Positions 27,441-37,427 are shown, numbered from the stretch's first letter. The stretch: 64,000 bases of DNA from Streptomyces tuirus (GCA_018195615.1 JAGTPG010000002.1:682001-746000), one strand, 5' to 3'. Program-made: numbers and translations. The notes: generated from the sequence alone by a model not told the origin.

Positions 27441-27920
27441 TCAGCCGGAGGCAGTGGGGTCGAACCATGTGGGGGCGTCCGACAGAGCCTGCTTGATCCG
27501 GAGCAGCCCGAACTCGTTCAGTTCGGGCAGGGCGTCGACGTCGAACCAGGCCACGTCCAGGGACTCGTCGTCGTTGACTCGGGCCTCGCCGCCGACGGCC
27601 CGGCAGCGGATGGTGATGTCCATGTACTGGCAGGTGTCGCCGTTCTCGTAGGTGACGGGGTCCAGCGCCTGGACGAGGACGATCCGTTCGGCGACGCAGC
27701 GCACGGCCGTCTCCTCGTAGACCTCCCGCACCGCGCAGGCCGCGGGCTGTTCGCCCGGGTCCGGGATGCCGCCGATCACGGACCACCGACGTGTGTCGGA
27801 CCGGCGATTGAGCAGCACTCTGCCCTCGTCGTCGAAGACGAGGGCGGTGACTCCGGGGAGCCAGAGCAGCTGGTGGCCGGCCGAGGCACGCAGGGTGCGG
27901 ATGAAGTCAGGAGTAGCCAT
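27441..27920 (-). CDS. Nudix hydrolase (MutT-like)
   Basis: The 159-residue single-domain protein shows the Nudix box as GGIPDPGEQPAACAVREVYEETAV, that is GGIPDPGEQP and REVYEETAV, with all catalytic acidic residues. ATG at 27920 is preferred; a GTG two codons upstream is possible. It stands alone between the dehydrogenase and Lnt genes. The substrate is unknown; the tail PTWFDPTASG is typical of streptomycete homologues. Confidence 0.9.
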   Translation of the reverse strand: MATPDFIRTLRASAGHQLLWLPGVTALVFDDEGRVLLNRRSDTRRWSVIGGIPDPGEQPAACAVREVYEETAVRCVAERIVLVQALDPVTYENGDTCQYMDITIRCRAVGGEARVNDDESLDVAWFDVDALPELNEFGLLRIKQALSDAPTWFDPTASG

Positions 27921-27988
27921 GGTCACGACCCTAAGGGGCGGGTTCCGCCACCCCGGCGGGTTTCAGGCAGCGTGCCCCCGGCGTACGG

Positions 27989-29605
27989 CTACACGTCACC
28001 GGCGCGTCGCCCGCGCAGCCCTGCGCCGACGGCCCACCCCAGTCCGCCGGCCGCGACCAGCACGAGGGCGATCTCCGGCAGGACGCCGAGCTGCGTGGCG
28101 GGGGTCTGCGAGGACCGCAGCGGCACCTTCTGCACGAGCGAGTCGGCCACGAACATGCCGGTCCTCTGTGTGATCTTCCCGTCCGGCATGATGATCGCGC
28201 TGACCCCGCTGGTCACCGGCACGGTCACGGTCCTGCTGTGCTCGACCGCCCGGACCCGGGACATGGCGAGCTGCTGGTAGGTCATCTCACTGCGGTCGAA
28301 GGTGGCGTTGTTGCTCGGCACGGAGATCATCTGGGCGCCGTCGGTGACCTCGGAGCGCACGGTCCAGTCGAAGGCCGCCTCGTAGCAGGTGACGAGGCCG
28401 ACCTTGGCGCCGTCCATGGTGAACACGCCCGGCTCGGTGCCCCGGCTGAAGTCCTGGCGGACCATCGCCGTCCAGTCCGGGTTGATCGCGCCGATGAGCG
28501 AGCGCAGCGGCAGATACTCGCCGAACGGCTGGATCTGGCGCTTGTCGTAGGTGTCGACGGGGCCCTTCGCCGGGTCCCAGAGGATCTGCTCGTTGTACAG
28601 CTTGCCGTCCCGCTCGACGACCCCACCGACCGAGATCGGTACGCCTATGGCCTTGACCGCCCTGTCGATCACGGCGCGGGCGTCGGGGTTGGCGAAGGGG
28701 TCGATGTCGGAGGAGTTCTCCGGCCACAGCACGAAGTCGGGCCGGGCTACCTTGCCGGCCTTGACCTCGGCGGCCAGGCGTTCGGTCTCGCGCGCGTGGT
28801 AGTCGAGTACGGCCCGTCGCTGGGAGTTGAAGTCGAGGCCCGCGCGGGGCACGTTGCCCTGGATCGCCGCGACGGTCACACTGCCGTCCTCCGCCTTGTC
28901 GCTGACCAGCGGCCGGGCGGCGACCGCCCCGAGGACAGGGACGCCCACGCTCAACACGGCGACGGCGGCCGCCGCGTGCCGCACTACCCCGGTGGCCCGC
29001 CTTTCCAGACCGAGACGCACGACCTCGTACAGGCCGAAGCCGCACAGGACCACCGCGAAGCCGAGCACCGGGGTGCCGCCCACCGCCGCGAGCGGCAGGA
29101 ACACGCCGTCGGCCTGCCCGAACGCGATCTTCCCCCAGGGGAAGCCGTCGAACGGTACACGCGCGCGTGCCGCCTCGCCGGCGATCCACACGGCGGCCGC
29201 CCACAAAGGCCGGCCGGGCAGCTTGGACACGGCCGCGATGCCTGCGCCGACCAGTGCGACGAAGATCGCTTCGATGGCCACCAGGGCGAGCCAGGGGCCG
29301 GGGCCGACCTCCACCCCCGTCCACACCAGCAACGGCAGCAGGAAGCCGAGCCCGAAGAGGTAGCCGAGGCCGAGCCCCGCCTTCCAGCCGCGGCCGCGCA
29401 GCACCCAGCCGAAGACGGCGAAGGCCGGCACGGCCAGCCACCACAGGGTGCGCGGCGGGAAGCTGACGTACAGAAGCAGGCCGGAGAGCGCGGCTGCGGC
29501 GGCCGGAACGAGGCGCACGAGCCGCCGGGCCCAGGATCGCGCCCCGGGCGCGATCCGCGGCTCCAGCTGGTCCGACTCGCCGACGGAGGTTGCGGTGACG
29601 GTCAC
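27989..29605 (-). CDS. lnt: Apolipoprotein N-acyltransferase
   Basis: The 538-residue protein begins at a GTG (29603-29605). About six to eight N-terminal membrane segments (LSGLLLYVSFPPRTLWWLAV onward) precede a nitrilase-fold domain with the catalytic triad Glu in FVLWPENSSDI, Lys in DTYDKRQIQPFGEYL and Cys in GLVTCYEAAFDW. A final membrane segment lies near the C-terminus. Lnt adds the third acyl chain to lipoproteins at the outer face of the membrane. Streptomycetes are known to carry two Lnt paralogues. Confidence 0.93.
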   Translation of the reverse strand: MTVTATSVGESDQLEPRIAPGARSWARRLVRLVPAAAAALSGLLLYVSFPPRTLWWLAVPAFAVFGWVLRGRGWKAGLGLGYLFGLGFLLPLLVWTGVEVGPGPWLALVAIEAIFVALVGAGIAAVSKLPGRPLWAAAVWIAGEAARARVPFDGFPWGKIAFGQADGVFLPLAAVGGTPVLGFAVVLCGFGLYEVVRLGLERRATGVVRHAAAAVAVLSVGVPVLGAVAARPLVSDKAEDGSVTVAAIQGNVPRAGLDFNSQRRAVLDYHARETERLAAEVKAGKVARPDFVLWPENSSDIDPFANPDARAVIDRAVKAIGVPISVGGVVERDGKLYNEQILWDPAKGPVDTYDKRQIQPFGEYLPLRSLIGAINPDWTAMVRQDFSRGTEPGVFTMDGAKVGLVTCYEAAFDWTVRSEVTDGAQMISVPSNNATFDRSEMTYQQLAMSRVRAVEHSRTVTVPVTSGVSAIIMPDGKITQRTGMFVADSLVQKVPLRSSQTPATQLGVLPEIALVLVAAGGLGWAVGAGLRGRRAGDV

Positions 29606-29899
29606 TCCCGGAGTGTAAGGCGAGTGACCTTGACGCCGACAGCGCGGTCCACGGGCCGGCCGCGCAGCCCGCCCGGCCACGCGGTCCGATCCCACCTCGG
29701 CTCGCTGCCGGCCCGTTCCGGCACATCCCGGCAGCAACGTTCCTGCTCATTTCGTCACGACACATCCACAAACCGCCCACCAGCGGCTACGGTGTCCCGA
29801 AGCCTCAGTCGTGCGGCCGGTGGCGGCCCGTGCGGCCGGGGTCTTCACAGGTCGGGGCGACGTGGTGCGCGGGGGCGGGGCGGGGTGGGTGCCAGTGGG

Positions 29900-30973
29900 A
29901 TGACGTCCGCGTCCGGGACGGACGCGGACGGTGAGAGACGAATCGTTTCCGACGCGGCGGGCGTCGTGGTGCTGGGGGGCTGCGCCGGCTGGTCCCTGAT
30001 CACGGCGGCCGCGCACGACGGACGACCCGAGGGCGTGCTGCTCGCGGTGCTCGCAGTGGCGGCCGGGTACGCCGCCGGGCGGATCGGCGGGGCGCTGCTG
30101 CCGGTCGGCGCGCCCTTCGCCGGGGCACTGGCCGGTATCGGACTGACGGTGGCCGTGCCGCATCTCGCTCCGGGCCCGCAGATCAACACGCCGCTGGGGC
30201 ACGCCGGGGCCACCGCGGCCGTGCTGACGCTGTCGGCCGGTGCCGCCTGCTGCGCTGCCTGGGCCGCTGAGGTACCGGCCGTGCGGTTCGCCCTGCGTCT
30301 GCTGGCCGCCGGGACCGCGGTGCTGGCGGGGGTGCTCGGCTCGACCACCGGCTGCGTCACCTGCCTCGCGGTGCTGCTCTGTTCCCTGGCCGTCGGCCGC
30401 ACCCGTCACCGCGGCGCCGGACTCGCCGTCCTGGCCGCGGTCGCCGCTCTGGTGACCGGTCTGACCTGGGCGGTCGCCGCGCGGGCGGTGCCGGGCGGGC
30501 TCGTGGCCGCGCTGGAGGGACGGCTGACGCCGCACCGCGTACAGCTGTGGCAGGACGCGTGGCACCTGCTGCGCGGCGACGCCGCCCTGGGAGTCGGCCC
30601 GGGACGTTTCGGGGAGCTGAGCGCGACGTCCGCGCAGTCACTGCTGTCCGACGGCAAGCCTCATTCGGCGCCCCTTCAGCAGGCCGCCGAACAGGGCATC
30701 GTGGGTGTGGCGCTGCTGGCGGCGGCGTTCGGCTGGATGCTGTTCGCGCTGTGGCGCGGTCCGCGTCCGACGCCGGTGGTGCTCACCGCGGGCGCGACCC
30801 TGACGGCGCTCGCGGCCATCGCCGCGATCGGAAACGCGCTGAGCTTCACCGCGGTGTCGGTGGGCGCGGGCCTGCTGGCGGGCACGGCCACGGCCCGCCC
30901 TCTCACCGACGAACCGGCGGACCCCGCACCGGACACACGTCCGCGGGGTGCCGGACGCACGCCTGCTCGGTGA
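29900..30973 (+). CDS. Wzy/O-antigen-ligase-like polytopic membrane protein
   Basis: ATG at 29900 gives 357 residues with about nine hydrophobic segments. The loop before the last segments reads PHRVQLWQDAWHLLRGDAAL, then GVGPGRFGELSATSAQS and HSAPLQQAAEQGIVGV. This is the signature of the Wzy_C/O-antigen-ligase superfamily, which joins or polymerises lipid-linked glycans outside the cell. It is short for the family. No glycan cluster surrounds it. Confidence 0.78.
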   Translation: MTSASGTDADGERRIVSDAAGVVVLGGCAGWSLITAAAHDGRPEGVLLAVLAVAAGYAAGRIGGALLPVGAPFAGALAGIGLTVAVPHLAPGPQINTPLGHAGATAAVLTLSAGAACCAAWAAEVPAVRFALRLLAAGTAVLAGVLGSTTGCVTCLAVLLCSLAVGRTRHRGAGLAVLAAVAALVTGLTWAVAARAVPGGLVAALEGRLTPHRVQLWQDAWHLLRGDAALGVGPGRFGELSATSAQSLLSDGKPHSAPLQQAAEQGIVGVALLAAAFGWMLFALWRGPRPTPVVLTAGATLTALAAIAAIGNALSFTAVSVGAGLLAGTATARPLTDEPADPAPDTRPRGAGRTPAR

Positions 30974-30982
30974 CACGGCCGA

Positions 30983-31007
30983 ACCCCGCCGGGGCAGGGG
31001 CCGGGGT
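30983..31007. terminator. Probable bidirectional terminator hairpin
   Basis: ACCCCG (30983-30988) and CGGGGT (31002-31007) flank a GC-rich loop in the 37-bp gap between two convergent genes. Confidence 0.4.
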
Positions 31008-31010
31008 CGC

Positions 31011-31565
31011 TCAGTGCGCGGGAGCGCCCGGCTTCGTGGGTCCCAGCCGTGCCTTGATCACCCGTACGGCCGCCTCCGCGTCGTCCACGGTGATCGTGAA
31101 GGTGTGTCCGTCCCACAGTTCCAGCACGACGCCCTCACCCCGTCGTACGACCACCGCGGTGCCCTTCTCGGGCCGCCACCGGTAGCCCCAGCCGCCCCAG
31201 TGCCGGGGGGTGACGTGCGAGGTGTACGTGGCGCCCGCCACGTGGGAGAGCGGGATACGGCGCCGGGGCAGCCCGATGTGACCGCATCGCACCTCGAGGT
31301 GCTCCTCGTCGACCTTCAGGGCGACGTGCACGAAGGCGAGCGTTCCGAAGAGGACCAGCAGCCCGGCGGCGATGCACCCGACGACGGCCATGATGAGCGG
31401 GGCGGTGCCGGACGTCCACGCCGAGTCGACGGCCAGCTCGACGCCCAGCGCCATGCAGGCCGCGCCGATGAGCGCCAGCAGCCACTGGACCCGGTTGGTG
31501 GCCCGGCCGGTCCAGACGTCGGGGGGCTGGTGGGAGGCGTTCTCGCCGTGGCGGTGGTCCCTCAT
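31011..31565 (-). CDS. Two-TM membrane protein with PH-like domain, uncharacterised
   Basis: The 184-residue protein has two membrane helices close together (WLLALIGAACMALGVELAV and MAVVGCIAAGLLVLFGTLAF). A soluble beta-rich C-terminal domain follows (VDEEHLEVRCGHIGLPRRRI, HWGGWGYRWRPEKGTAVVV, TFTITVDDAEAAV), resembling bacterial PH-like membrane proteins common in Streptomyces. The function is unknown. Confidence 0.75.
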   Translation of the reverse strand: MRDHRHGENASHQPPDVWTGRATNRVQWLLALIGAACMALGVELAVDSAWTSGTAPLIMAVVGCIAAGLLVLFGTLAFVHVALKVDEEHLEVRCGHIGLPRRRIPLSHVAGATYTSHVTPRHWGGWGYRWRPEKGTAVVVRRGEGVVLELWDGHTFTITVDDAEAAVRVIKARLGPTKPGAPAH

Positions 31566-31680
31566 GCATATGAGGTTACTCAGGTTTCGCTCCGCTGGTA
31601 CCTCGTGGCGGAGCGTGACTGCGCCGGTCGGAGGGCGGAGCTGATCCGGCTCGCCGCCGGCCGTCGGTGGCCGGTGCCGG

Positions 31681-32465
31681 TCAGCCGGCCGGCGTGACCG
31701 CCTGCAGCAGCCGCCCTTCGGCGTACGCCAGGGCCGGCGCGGGCAGCGTGCCCTCGTGGCCGCTCAGCAGCACGGTCAGCGTGCCGTGGGGGCGGCCGAC
31801 GGCGCGGGCTGCTCACCCAGCCGGCGCAGGGCCTGGGCGGCCACGGCGCCCGCGGAGCCGTGCAGCACGAGGGGCGGCCGGCCGGGGCGCTGGACGGCGG
31901 CCCGGATGCGCTCGGCCACCAGCTCGTAGTGGGTGCAGCCCAGGACGACGGTGGTCACCTCGTCGGGAGTCAGGGCGGCGGCCGCGGTGACCGCGGCGTC
32001 GATCGCCGACTCGTCCGCGTGCTCGACGGCCTCGGCGAGGCCCCAGCAGGGCACCTCGGTGACGGGTACTCCGTCGGCGAAGTCCCCGATCAGGGTGCGC
32101 TGGTACGTGCTGCCGGTGGTGGCCGGGGTGGCCCAGATGGCGAGGGGCCCGCCGCCGGCCGCGGCCGGCTTGATCGCCGGGACGGTGCCGATGACCGGAA
32201 GATCCGGTTCGAAACGGGCACGCAGGGCGGTGAGCGCGTGCACGGTCGCGGTGTTGCAGCCGACGATCAGGGCGTCGGGGCGGCGCGCGGCGGCTGCCTC
32301 GGCGACGGCCAGGGCACGCTCGGTCAGGTCTTCCGGGGTCCTCGGGCCCCACGGCATGCCGTCGGGGTCCAGGGAGAGCACGAGATCGGCGTCGGGGCGC
32401 AGCCGCCGTACCGCGGCGGTGGCCGCCAGCAGACCGATTCCGGAGTCCATGAGCGCGATCTTCAC
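31681..32465 (-). CDS. Glutamate/aspartate racemase-family protein (one apparent frameshift)
   Basis: A GTG at 32463-32465 opens VKIALMDSGIGLLAATAAVR, the family start with the first catalytic-site Asp-Ser. GCNTATVHAL and LGCTHYELVAERI carry the two catalytic cysteines. Restoring one G/C in the run 31788-31792 extends the end through HGTLTVLLSGHEGTLPAPAL and LAYAEGRLLQAVTPAG to a stop at 31681, about 260 residues. MurI-type racemases supply D-glutamate for the cell wall, but this is a divergent member and may act on another substrate. It is divergent from the HpnB-like gene with a very short gap. Confidence 0.8.
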
Positions 32466-32523
32466 CCGATCACGATAGACGATGAGCCGTCTCGGGCAGG
32501 TCCGGTGGGGCAGACTCACGCGC

Positions 32524-33698
32524 GTGAGCGCCGTTGTGTGGACTGCCGCTGGATCACTTCTCGCCTGGCTGTGGCTGCTGCTCTGTCAGGGCTTTTTCTG
32601 GCGTACGGATGTGCGACTGCCACCCCGTGGGGAGCCGGAGGCGTGGCCGTCCGTGTGCGTCGTCGTCCCGGCGCGCGACGAGGCGGCGGTGCTGCCCACC
32701 GCGCTGCCGTCGCTGCTCGGGCAGGAGTATCCGGGGCGGGCGGAGGTCTTCCTCGTCGACGACGGCAGTTCGGACGGTACCGGTGACCTGGCGCGTGAAC
32801 TGGCGCGCCGGCACGGCGGGCTGCCGCTGACCGTGGGCTCCCCGGGCGAGCCACCCGCGGGCTGGACCGGCAAGTTGTGGGCGGTGCGGCACGGTATCGG
32901 CCTGGCACGCGCGCGTGGTCCCGAGTACCTGCTGCTGACGGACGCCGACATCGCGCACGCGCCGGACAGTCTGCGGGAGCTGGTGGCCGCGGCCCGCTCC
33001 GGAGGGTTCGACGTCGTCTCACAGATGGCCCGGCTGCGGGTGGAGAGCGCCTGGGAGAGGCTCGTCGTGCCGGCCTTCGTCTACTTCTTCGCGCAGCTCT
33101 ATCCCTTCCGCCGGATCGGCAGGGAGGGGACACGGACGGCGGCCGCGGCCGGCGGCTGTGTCCTGCTGCGGGCGGAGGCCGCCGAGCGGGCGCGCGTCCC
33201 GGACGCGATCCGGCACGCCGTGATCGACGACGTGGCGCTCGCGCGGGCCGTCAAGCGGAGCGGCGGCCGGGTGTGGCTGGGTCTCGCCGACCGGGTGGAC
33301 AGCGTGCGTCCGTATCCGCGGCTGCACGACCTGTGGCGAATGGTGTCGCGCAGCGCTTACGCCCAGCTGCGGCACAACCCCTGCTGCTGGCCGGGACGGT
33401 CGCGGGGCTGGCGCTGGTGTATCTGGTGCCGCCCGCGGCCCTGGCAGTGGGCCTGGCGACAGGGAACACGGCGGCAGCGGTCACCGCCGGGGTGGCGTGG
33501 CTCGTGATGACAGGGACGTACGTCCCGATGCTCCGCTACTACCGGCAGCCCCTGTGGCTCGCCCCCCTGCTGCCGTTCACCGCGTTCCTCTATCTCCTCA
33601 TGACGGTCGATTCGGCGGTGCAGCACTACCGGGGACGAGGTGCGGCCTGGAAGGGCCGCACCTACGCGCGCCCGGACGCCGTGCCCGACGAGGGCTGA
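32524..33698 (+). CDS. HpnB-like family 2 glycosyltransferase (one apparent frameshift)
   Basis: GTG at 32524 (or ATG at 32482) opens an N-terminal membrane helix (SLLAWLWLLLCQGFFW). A GT2 domain follows with VVVPARDEAAVLPTALPSLL, VFLVDDGSSDGTG, LLTDADIAHAP and AVIDDVALARAVKRSGGRVW. Restoring one C in CCCC (33378-33381) continues into further membrane helices (LALVYLVPPAALAVGLATG, PMLRYYRQPLWLAPLLPF). This layout matches hopanoid-associated HpnB, about 390-400 residues. No hopanoid gene is adjacent, so the acceptor is uncertain. Confidence 0.75.
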
Positions 33699-33710
33699 CG
33701 CCACCAGGAG

Positions 33711-34998
33711 TCATTTCCGGCCGGGGGTCCAGTTCATGCCCCACCCGTAGGCCTGGTCGACGGTCCGCTGCGGACTCGCTCCGCGCTCGGGCACCAGATA
33801 GCGGGCCTCGCGCTGCACGACCAGGTCGCCGCCGGTGTTGGTGATCAGGGCGAGTGCGCACACGGGCGACGGCACCGTGCACTCGTCGAGGGAGAACTCG
33901 ATCGGAGCCCCGTGCTGCGGCTGGAGCGTGACGGTGGCGTTCAGGTCGGCGAAGGAACGGGCGCCTTCATAGATGGTGACGAACACGAGGATGCGCCGGA
34001 AGGCGTTCCTGTGGTCGAGATTGACGGTGAGGTTCTCGCCGCTCGCCACGGCCCCCGTGCGGTCGTCGCCGTCGAGGTGGATGTACGGGGGCTGGTGCAG
34101 CGCTCCGAAGGTGTTGCCCAGGGCCTGGACGACGCCCTTGCTGCCGTCGGTGAGTTCGTACAGCGCGCAGAGGTCGAGGTCGAGGTCGGAGTGCATCGCG
34201 GCCGGTCGGCCGAACTTGCTGCTCCAGCCCGAGAACTGCTTGCGCACCTGCCAGTTGAGGTTCACGTGCAGGGCGCCGGAGGTCCCGCCCTGCTTGGTGA
34301 GCGACACGGACGGGGCCGCCTTGGTGAGCGTCACCTTGGTGAGGCGGACCGGTGCGGACGGCGCCGCGGGGGCGCGGCGGGCGGTGGCGGGGCCACCGGC
34401 TGCGTCATCGGCGGGGCGTGTGCGCCGGGGCAGGGGCAGGGGCAGGGGCCGCTTGCTGCGGCTCGTCGACGGTGATGCCGTAGTCCGTGGCCAGCCCTTC
34501 GAGCCCGCTGCTGTAGCCCTGGCCGACGGCACGGAACTTCCACGCGCCCTGGCGGCGGTAGAACTCGCCCAGGACGAAGGCGGTTTCCGTGGTCGCGCCC
34601 GGGTTGTCGAAGCGTGCCACCGGGGTGCCACCCCGGTCCGCGTCCTGGACCTCGACGTACAGCCCCGGGACCTGACCGAACGTGCCGCCGTCGGCGGAGG
34701 CGGCGAGGACGACCGTCTCGATCGCGGGTTCCACGCGCGTGAGGTCGACGAGGAGCGTGTCGGCGACCTGGCCGTCGGCGGTGCGCTTGCCTTCGTGCCG
34801 GATCGCGCCGGAGGAGTGCGCGGGCTGGTTGTAGAAGACGAAGTCCGCGTCGGAGCGGACCTTTCCACTTACCAGCAGCAAAGCGGAGGCATCAGCGTCG
34901 GGCACGCCGGGTCCGGTACGCCAGCCCAATTCCACCCGGAGCGCCCCGGTGGGCACCGGAGTATTTGAACCTTTCAGCATTTGCATGTCCGCCCCCAT
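33711..34998 (-). CDS. Tandem TerD-domain protein (two apparent frameshifts in linker)
   Basis: ATG at 34998 (or 34986, behind GGGGGCGG) begins [12 protein letters not shown] and a first TerD domain with [17 protein letters not shown] and [21 protein letters not shown] proline/alanine linker is disturbed by two single-base losses between about 34340 and 34440. The second TerD-like domain has [32 protein letters not shown] and [14 protein letters not shown], and ends [12 protein letters not shown] at 33711. TerD domains bind calcium through acidic clusters and are linked to tellurite, phage and stress responses. In streptomycetes such genes are core and connect to development. Confidence 0.85.
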
Positions 34999-35275
34999 TG
35001 CGTGTCACCGCGCCGGGCCCGTCCCGGCGGTCCGTGGTGTTCCGTTCGCACAACCTATTCCTCTCGGCGGCGAACTCCCATGTCCGACCACCGGCGATCG
35101 GCGGCCAACCGCTGGTAACCCGCCCGGAACTCGGCCTTTACACGATCAGAACCCTGTTCGGCGCCCCTTTTTGCCGAGTTCGCTCGCATTGGGGATCCCG
35201 GGTCACCGCGGACACGGAAAACAACCCTCTTATCGGTCTCCCCAACCAGCACATCGTGGGCTTAACTTATGTGCC

Positions 35276-35706
35276 ATGACCTCCCCCCGCTCCACCTATG
35301 GCGGCGGCTACTACTCCGCCTCCTTCCCGGACACCCCGATCTACGACAAGCTCGTCGCCGAGCGGGGCACCCCGCAGATCGCCCCGATCCGGGTCCCCGC
35401 TCAGTACGACATGCCGGGCGGCAACCTGCCCGCGCTCCCGTCGGCGCTGCCCGCTCTTCCGGCCGCCCCGTCCCAGCCCGCCTACGGGTACCCGCAGGCG
35501 GCGCAGCCCGCCCCGCTCCAGCAGGCCCCGCGGCGTACATCCCGCAGCAGGCCACCGCTCCGCGCGGCTATCCCGGCCCCCAGCCTCAGCAGCCGCGTCC
35601 GGCGGCGCCCGGCGCGGGCTACGAGGCGATGCGCCCCGCGGCTCCCCGGCCGGCCCCTGCCCCTTATCAGGACCCGTACAACAACCAGCAGTACCGCGGT
35701 TACTGA
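35276..35706 (+). CDS. DUF6643-family proline-rich protein (one apparent frameshift)
   Basis: ATG at 35276 starts MTSPRSTYGGGYYSASFPDT, then PIYDKLVAERGTPQIAPIRV. One C restored in the run 35526-35529 joins this to AYIPQQATAPRGYPGPQP and PYQDPYNNQQYRGY, about 143 residues. The C-terminal half is low-complexity proline, alanine and glutamine. This matches, from memory, a streptomycete-specific family of unknown function. It is divergent from the TerD gene and followed by MOSC. Confidence 0.75.
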
Positions 35707-35750
35707 GCGGCCTCCCAGGGGCTGTCGGTGCCGACTGGCACGATGGCCCC

Positions 35751-36578
35751 ATGGGGAACGCGCACCTGCACTCGATCCACATCCATCCGGTCAAGGCGGT
35801 CCGGGGCCCGGCGCCCCGGGAGGCCGCCGTGGAGCCCTGGGGGCTGGCCGGTGACCGGCGCTGGGCGCTGATCGACGACGGGGGAAAGGTCCTCACCCAG
35901 CGCCAGCAGCCGCGCCTCGCACTGGCCGCCGCCGAGCTCCTGCCCGGTGGCGGCGTCCGGCTGTCCGCGCCCGGCATGGAGCCGCTGACGGTGCCCGTGC
36001 CCCGGCCGTTCGGCACCGTGCCGGTCGAGATCTTCCGCGACAAGGTCGAGGCGGTCCCGGCCGAGGACCCGGCCGCGCACGCCTGGTGCAGCGCCTACCT
36101 CGGCATCGGCGCACGCCTGGTGCACATGGACGACCCGGCCGGTCGCCGGCCCGTCGACCCGGAGTACGCGCGGCCCGGCGAGACGGTCTCCTTCGCCGAC
36201 GGCTTCCCGCTGCTGCTCACGACCACTGCCTCGCTCGACGCCCTCAACGCCCTCATCGCGCAGGGCGATCACGCGCACGAGGGCCCGCTGCCCATGAACC
36301 GCTTCCGGCCGAACGTGGTCGTCGCGGGCACCGCCGCCTGGGCCGAGGACGACTGGTCGGGGCTCACCATCGGTGAGGTGTCCTTCCGCGTCGCCAAGAC
36401 CTGCGGACGGTGTGTGGTGACGACGACCGACCAGAGTTCGGCCGAGCGTGGCCGCGAGCCCCTGCACAGTCTGGGGCGGCACCGGCGGCTCGGCGGGAAG
36501 CTGGTCTTCGGGCAGAACCTGGTGCCCCTGTCCCGAGGCACGATCCGGGTCGGGGACCCGGTCGGCATCCTCGGGTAG
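35751..36578 (+). CDS. MOSC-domain protein (YcbX/mARC-like)
   Basis: The 275-residue protein has an N-terminal beta-barrel (MOSC_N) region, IHIHPVKAVRGPAPREAAVE and GDRRWALIDDGGKVLTQRQ, then the MOSC domain with MNRFRPNVVVAG and the conserved cysteine in VAKTCGRCVVTTTDQ. Proteins of this type carry a molybdenum cofactor and reduce N-hydroxylated compounds or traffic sulfur. The start is 45 bp after the DUF6643 stop. Confidence 0.92.
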   Translation: MGNAHLHSIHIHPVKAVRGPAPREAAVEPWGLAGDRRWALIDDGGKVLTQRQQPRLALAAAELLPGGGVRLSAPGMEPLTVPVPRPFGTVPVEIFRDKVEAVPAEDPAAHAWCSAYLGIGARLVHMDDPAGRRPVDPEYARPGETVSFADGFPLLLTTTASLDALNALIAQGDHAHEGPLPMNRFRPNVVVAGTAAWAEDDWSGLTIGEVSFRVAKTCGRCVVTTTDQSSAERGREPLHSLGRHRRLGGKLVFGQNLVPLSRGTIRVGDPVGILG

Positions 36579-36753
36579 CCCGGTCGGGAGGTCCCCCGGC
36601 CGAGCGGGAACCGCGCCGCGGGCCCGGGCGTTGGCGTTGTGTGAGAAGTTCATGAGAGTCGCCGGGGAGAGGTGATGTCGCTCTCTCTTCGCCGGGTTCG
36701 GCGCGTGGACGGCTCCGCGGGGGTTATCACGGAGCGGGAAGGGGGTGCAGGCG

Positions 36754-37359
36754 GTGCGAGCGATCACGGGGCTCTGGCGCTGGCGGCGCAATCCGTTGTG
36801 CCGGGGGACCGATCTGGCCGAGGCCTGGGTGGCGTTGGCCGCCCTGCTGCTGATTCTGCTGGCCGCCCCGGTGGCCGGCTCCCTCGTCGGGGGCACCGCG
36901 CAGGACGCTCTCCAGCGTTCCGTCCGCGAACAGCACGAGGCCCGGCACATGGTGACGGCCACCGTGGTCCGCAAGCTGGACCGCTCCCCGCTGGACGCCG
37001 ACCCGGAGACCTCCACGGGGCGGGATCTGCGCAACCGCGTCCTCGCTGACTGGACCGCGCCTGACGGCACCGGGCACCAGGGCCCGGTCCTGGCAAGCCT
37101 CAAGGACCCACATCCGGGCGACGAGTTCCACATATGGACCGACCGGCACGGCCGGATGGTGGCCCGCCCGCTCGACTCCGCGACGGCGTCGACGCACGCC
37201 GTCCTCGCCGGCCTCGGCGCCGCCCTGGTCGTCGGGGGTCTCGTCGAGGGCGGCAGGCGACTGATCGTCTGGCGCATGGTCCGCCGCCGGTACGCCCGTT
37301 GGGACCAGGCATGGGACAAGGCCGGCCCGGACTGGGGCAGGACGGGCACCGGCAGCTGA
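36754..37359 (+). CDS. Rv1733c-like two-TM membrane protein
   Basis: GTG at 36754 stands 9 nt after GGGAAGGGGG; a GTG at 36745 is too close. The 201-residue protein reads WRRNPLCRGTDLAEAWVALA, a first membrane helix (LAALLLILLAAPVAGSLVGG), an extracytoplasmic domain with HMVTATVVRKLDRS and PHPGDEFHIWTDRHG, and a second helix (AVLAGLGAALVVGGLVEGG). The RNPLxRGTDxxEA start and topology match the mycobacterial Rv1733c family, whose function is unknown. Confidence 0.82.
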   Translation: MRAITGLWRWRRNPLCRGTDLAEAWVALAALLLILLAAPVAGSLVGGTAQDALQRSVREQHEARHMVTATVVRKLDRSPLDADPETSTGRDLRNRVLADWTAPDGTGHQGPVLASLKDPHPGDEFHIWTDRHGRMVARPLDSATASTHAVLAGLGAALVVGGLVEGGRRLIVWRMVRRRYARWDQAWDKAGPDWGRTGTGS

Positions 37360-37412
37360 CAGCCTTCCGGCTCTGGTCAACCCACCACCCGCGCGCACGC
37401 TACGGTGGTCCG

Positions 37413-37427
37413 GCCGAACCGTTCGGC
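37413..37427. promoter_or_regulatory. 15-bp perfect inverted repeat upstream of beta-helix/AAA gene
   Basis: GCCGAAC-C-GTTCGGC lies about 160 bp before the next start in a 229-bp intergenic region. It has the size of an operator; no regulator can be named. Confidence 0.35.

Noticed and set aside
32482..32523. ATG at 32482 as the HpnB-like start
   Set aside because: Possible, but it begins only 17 bp from the divergent start and adds a basic leader absent from the expected family start; the GTG at 32524 is preferred.
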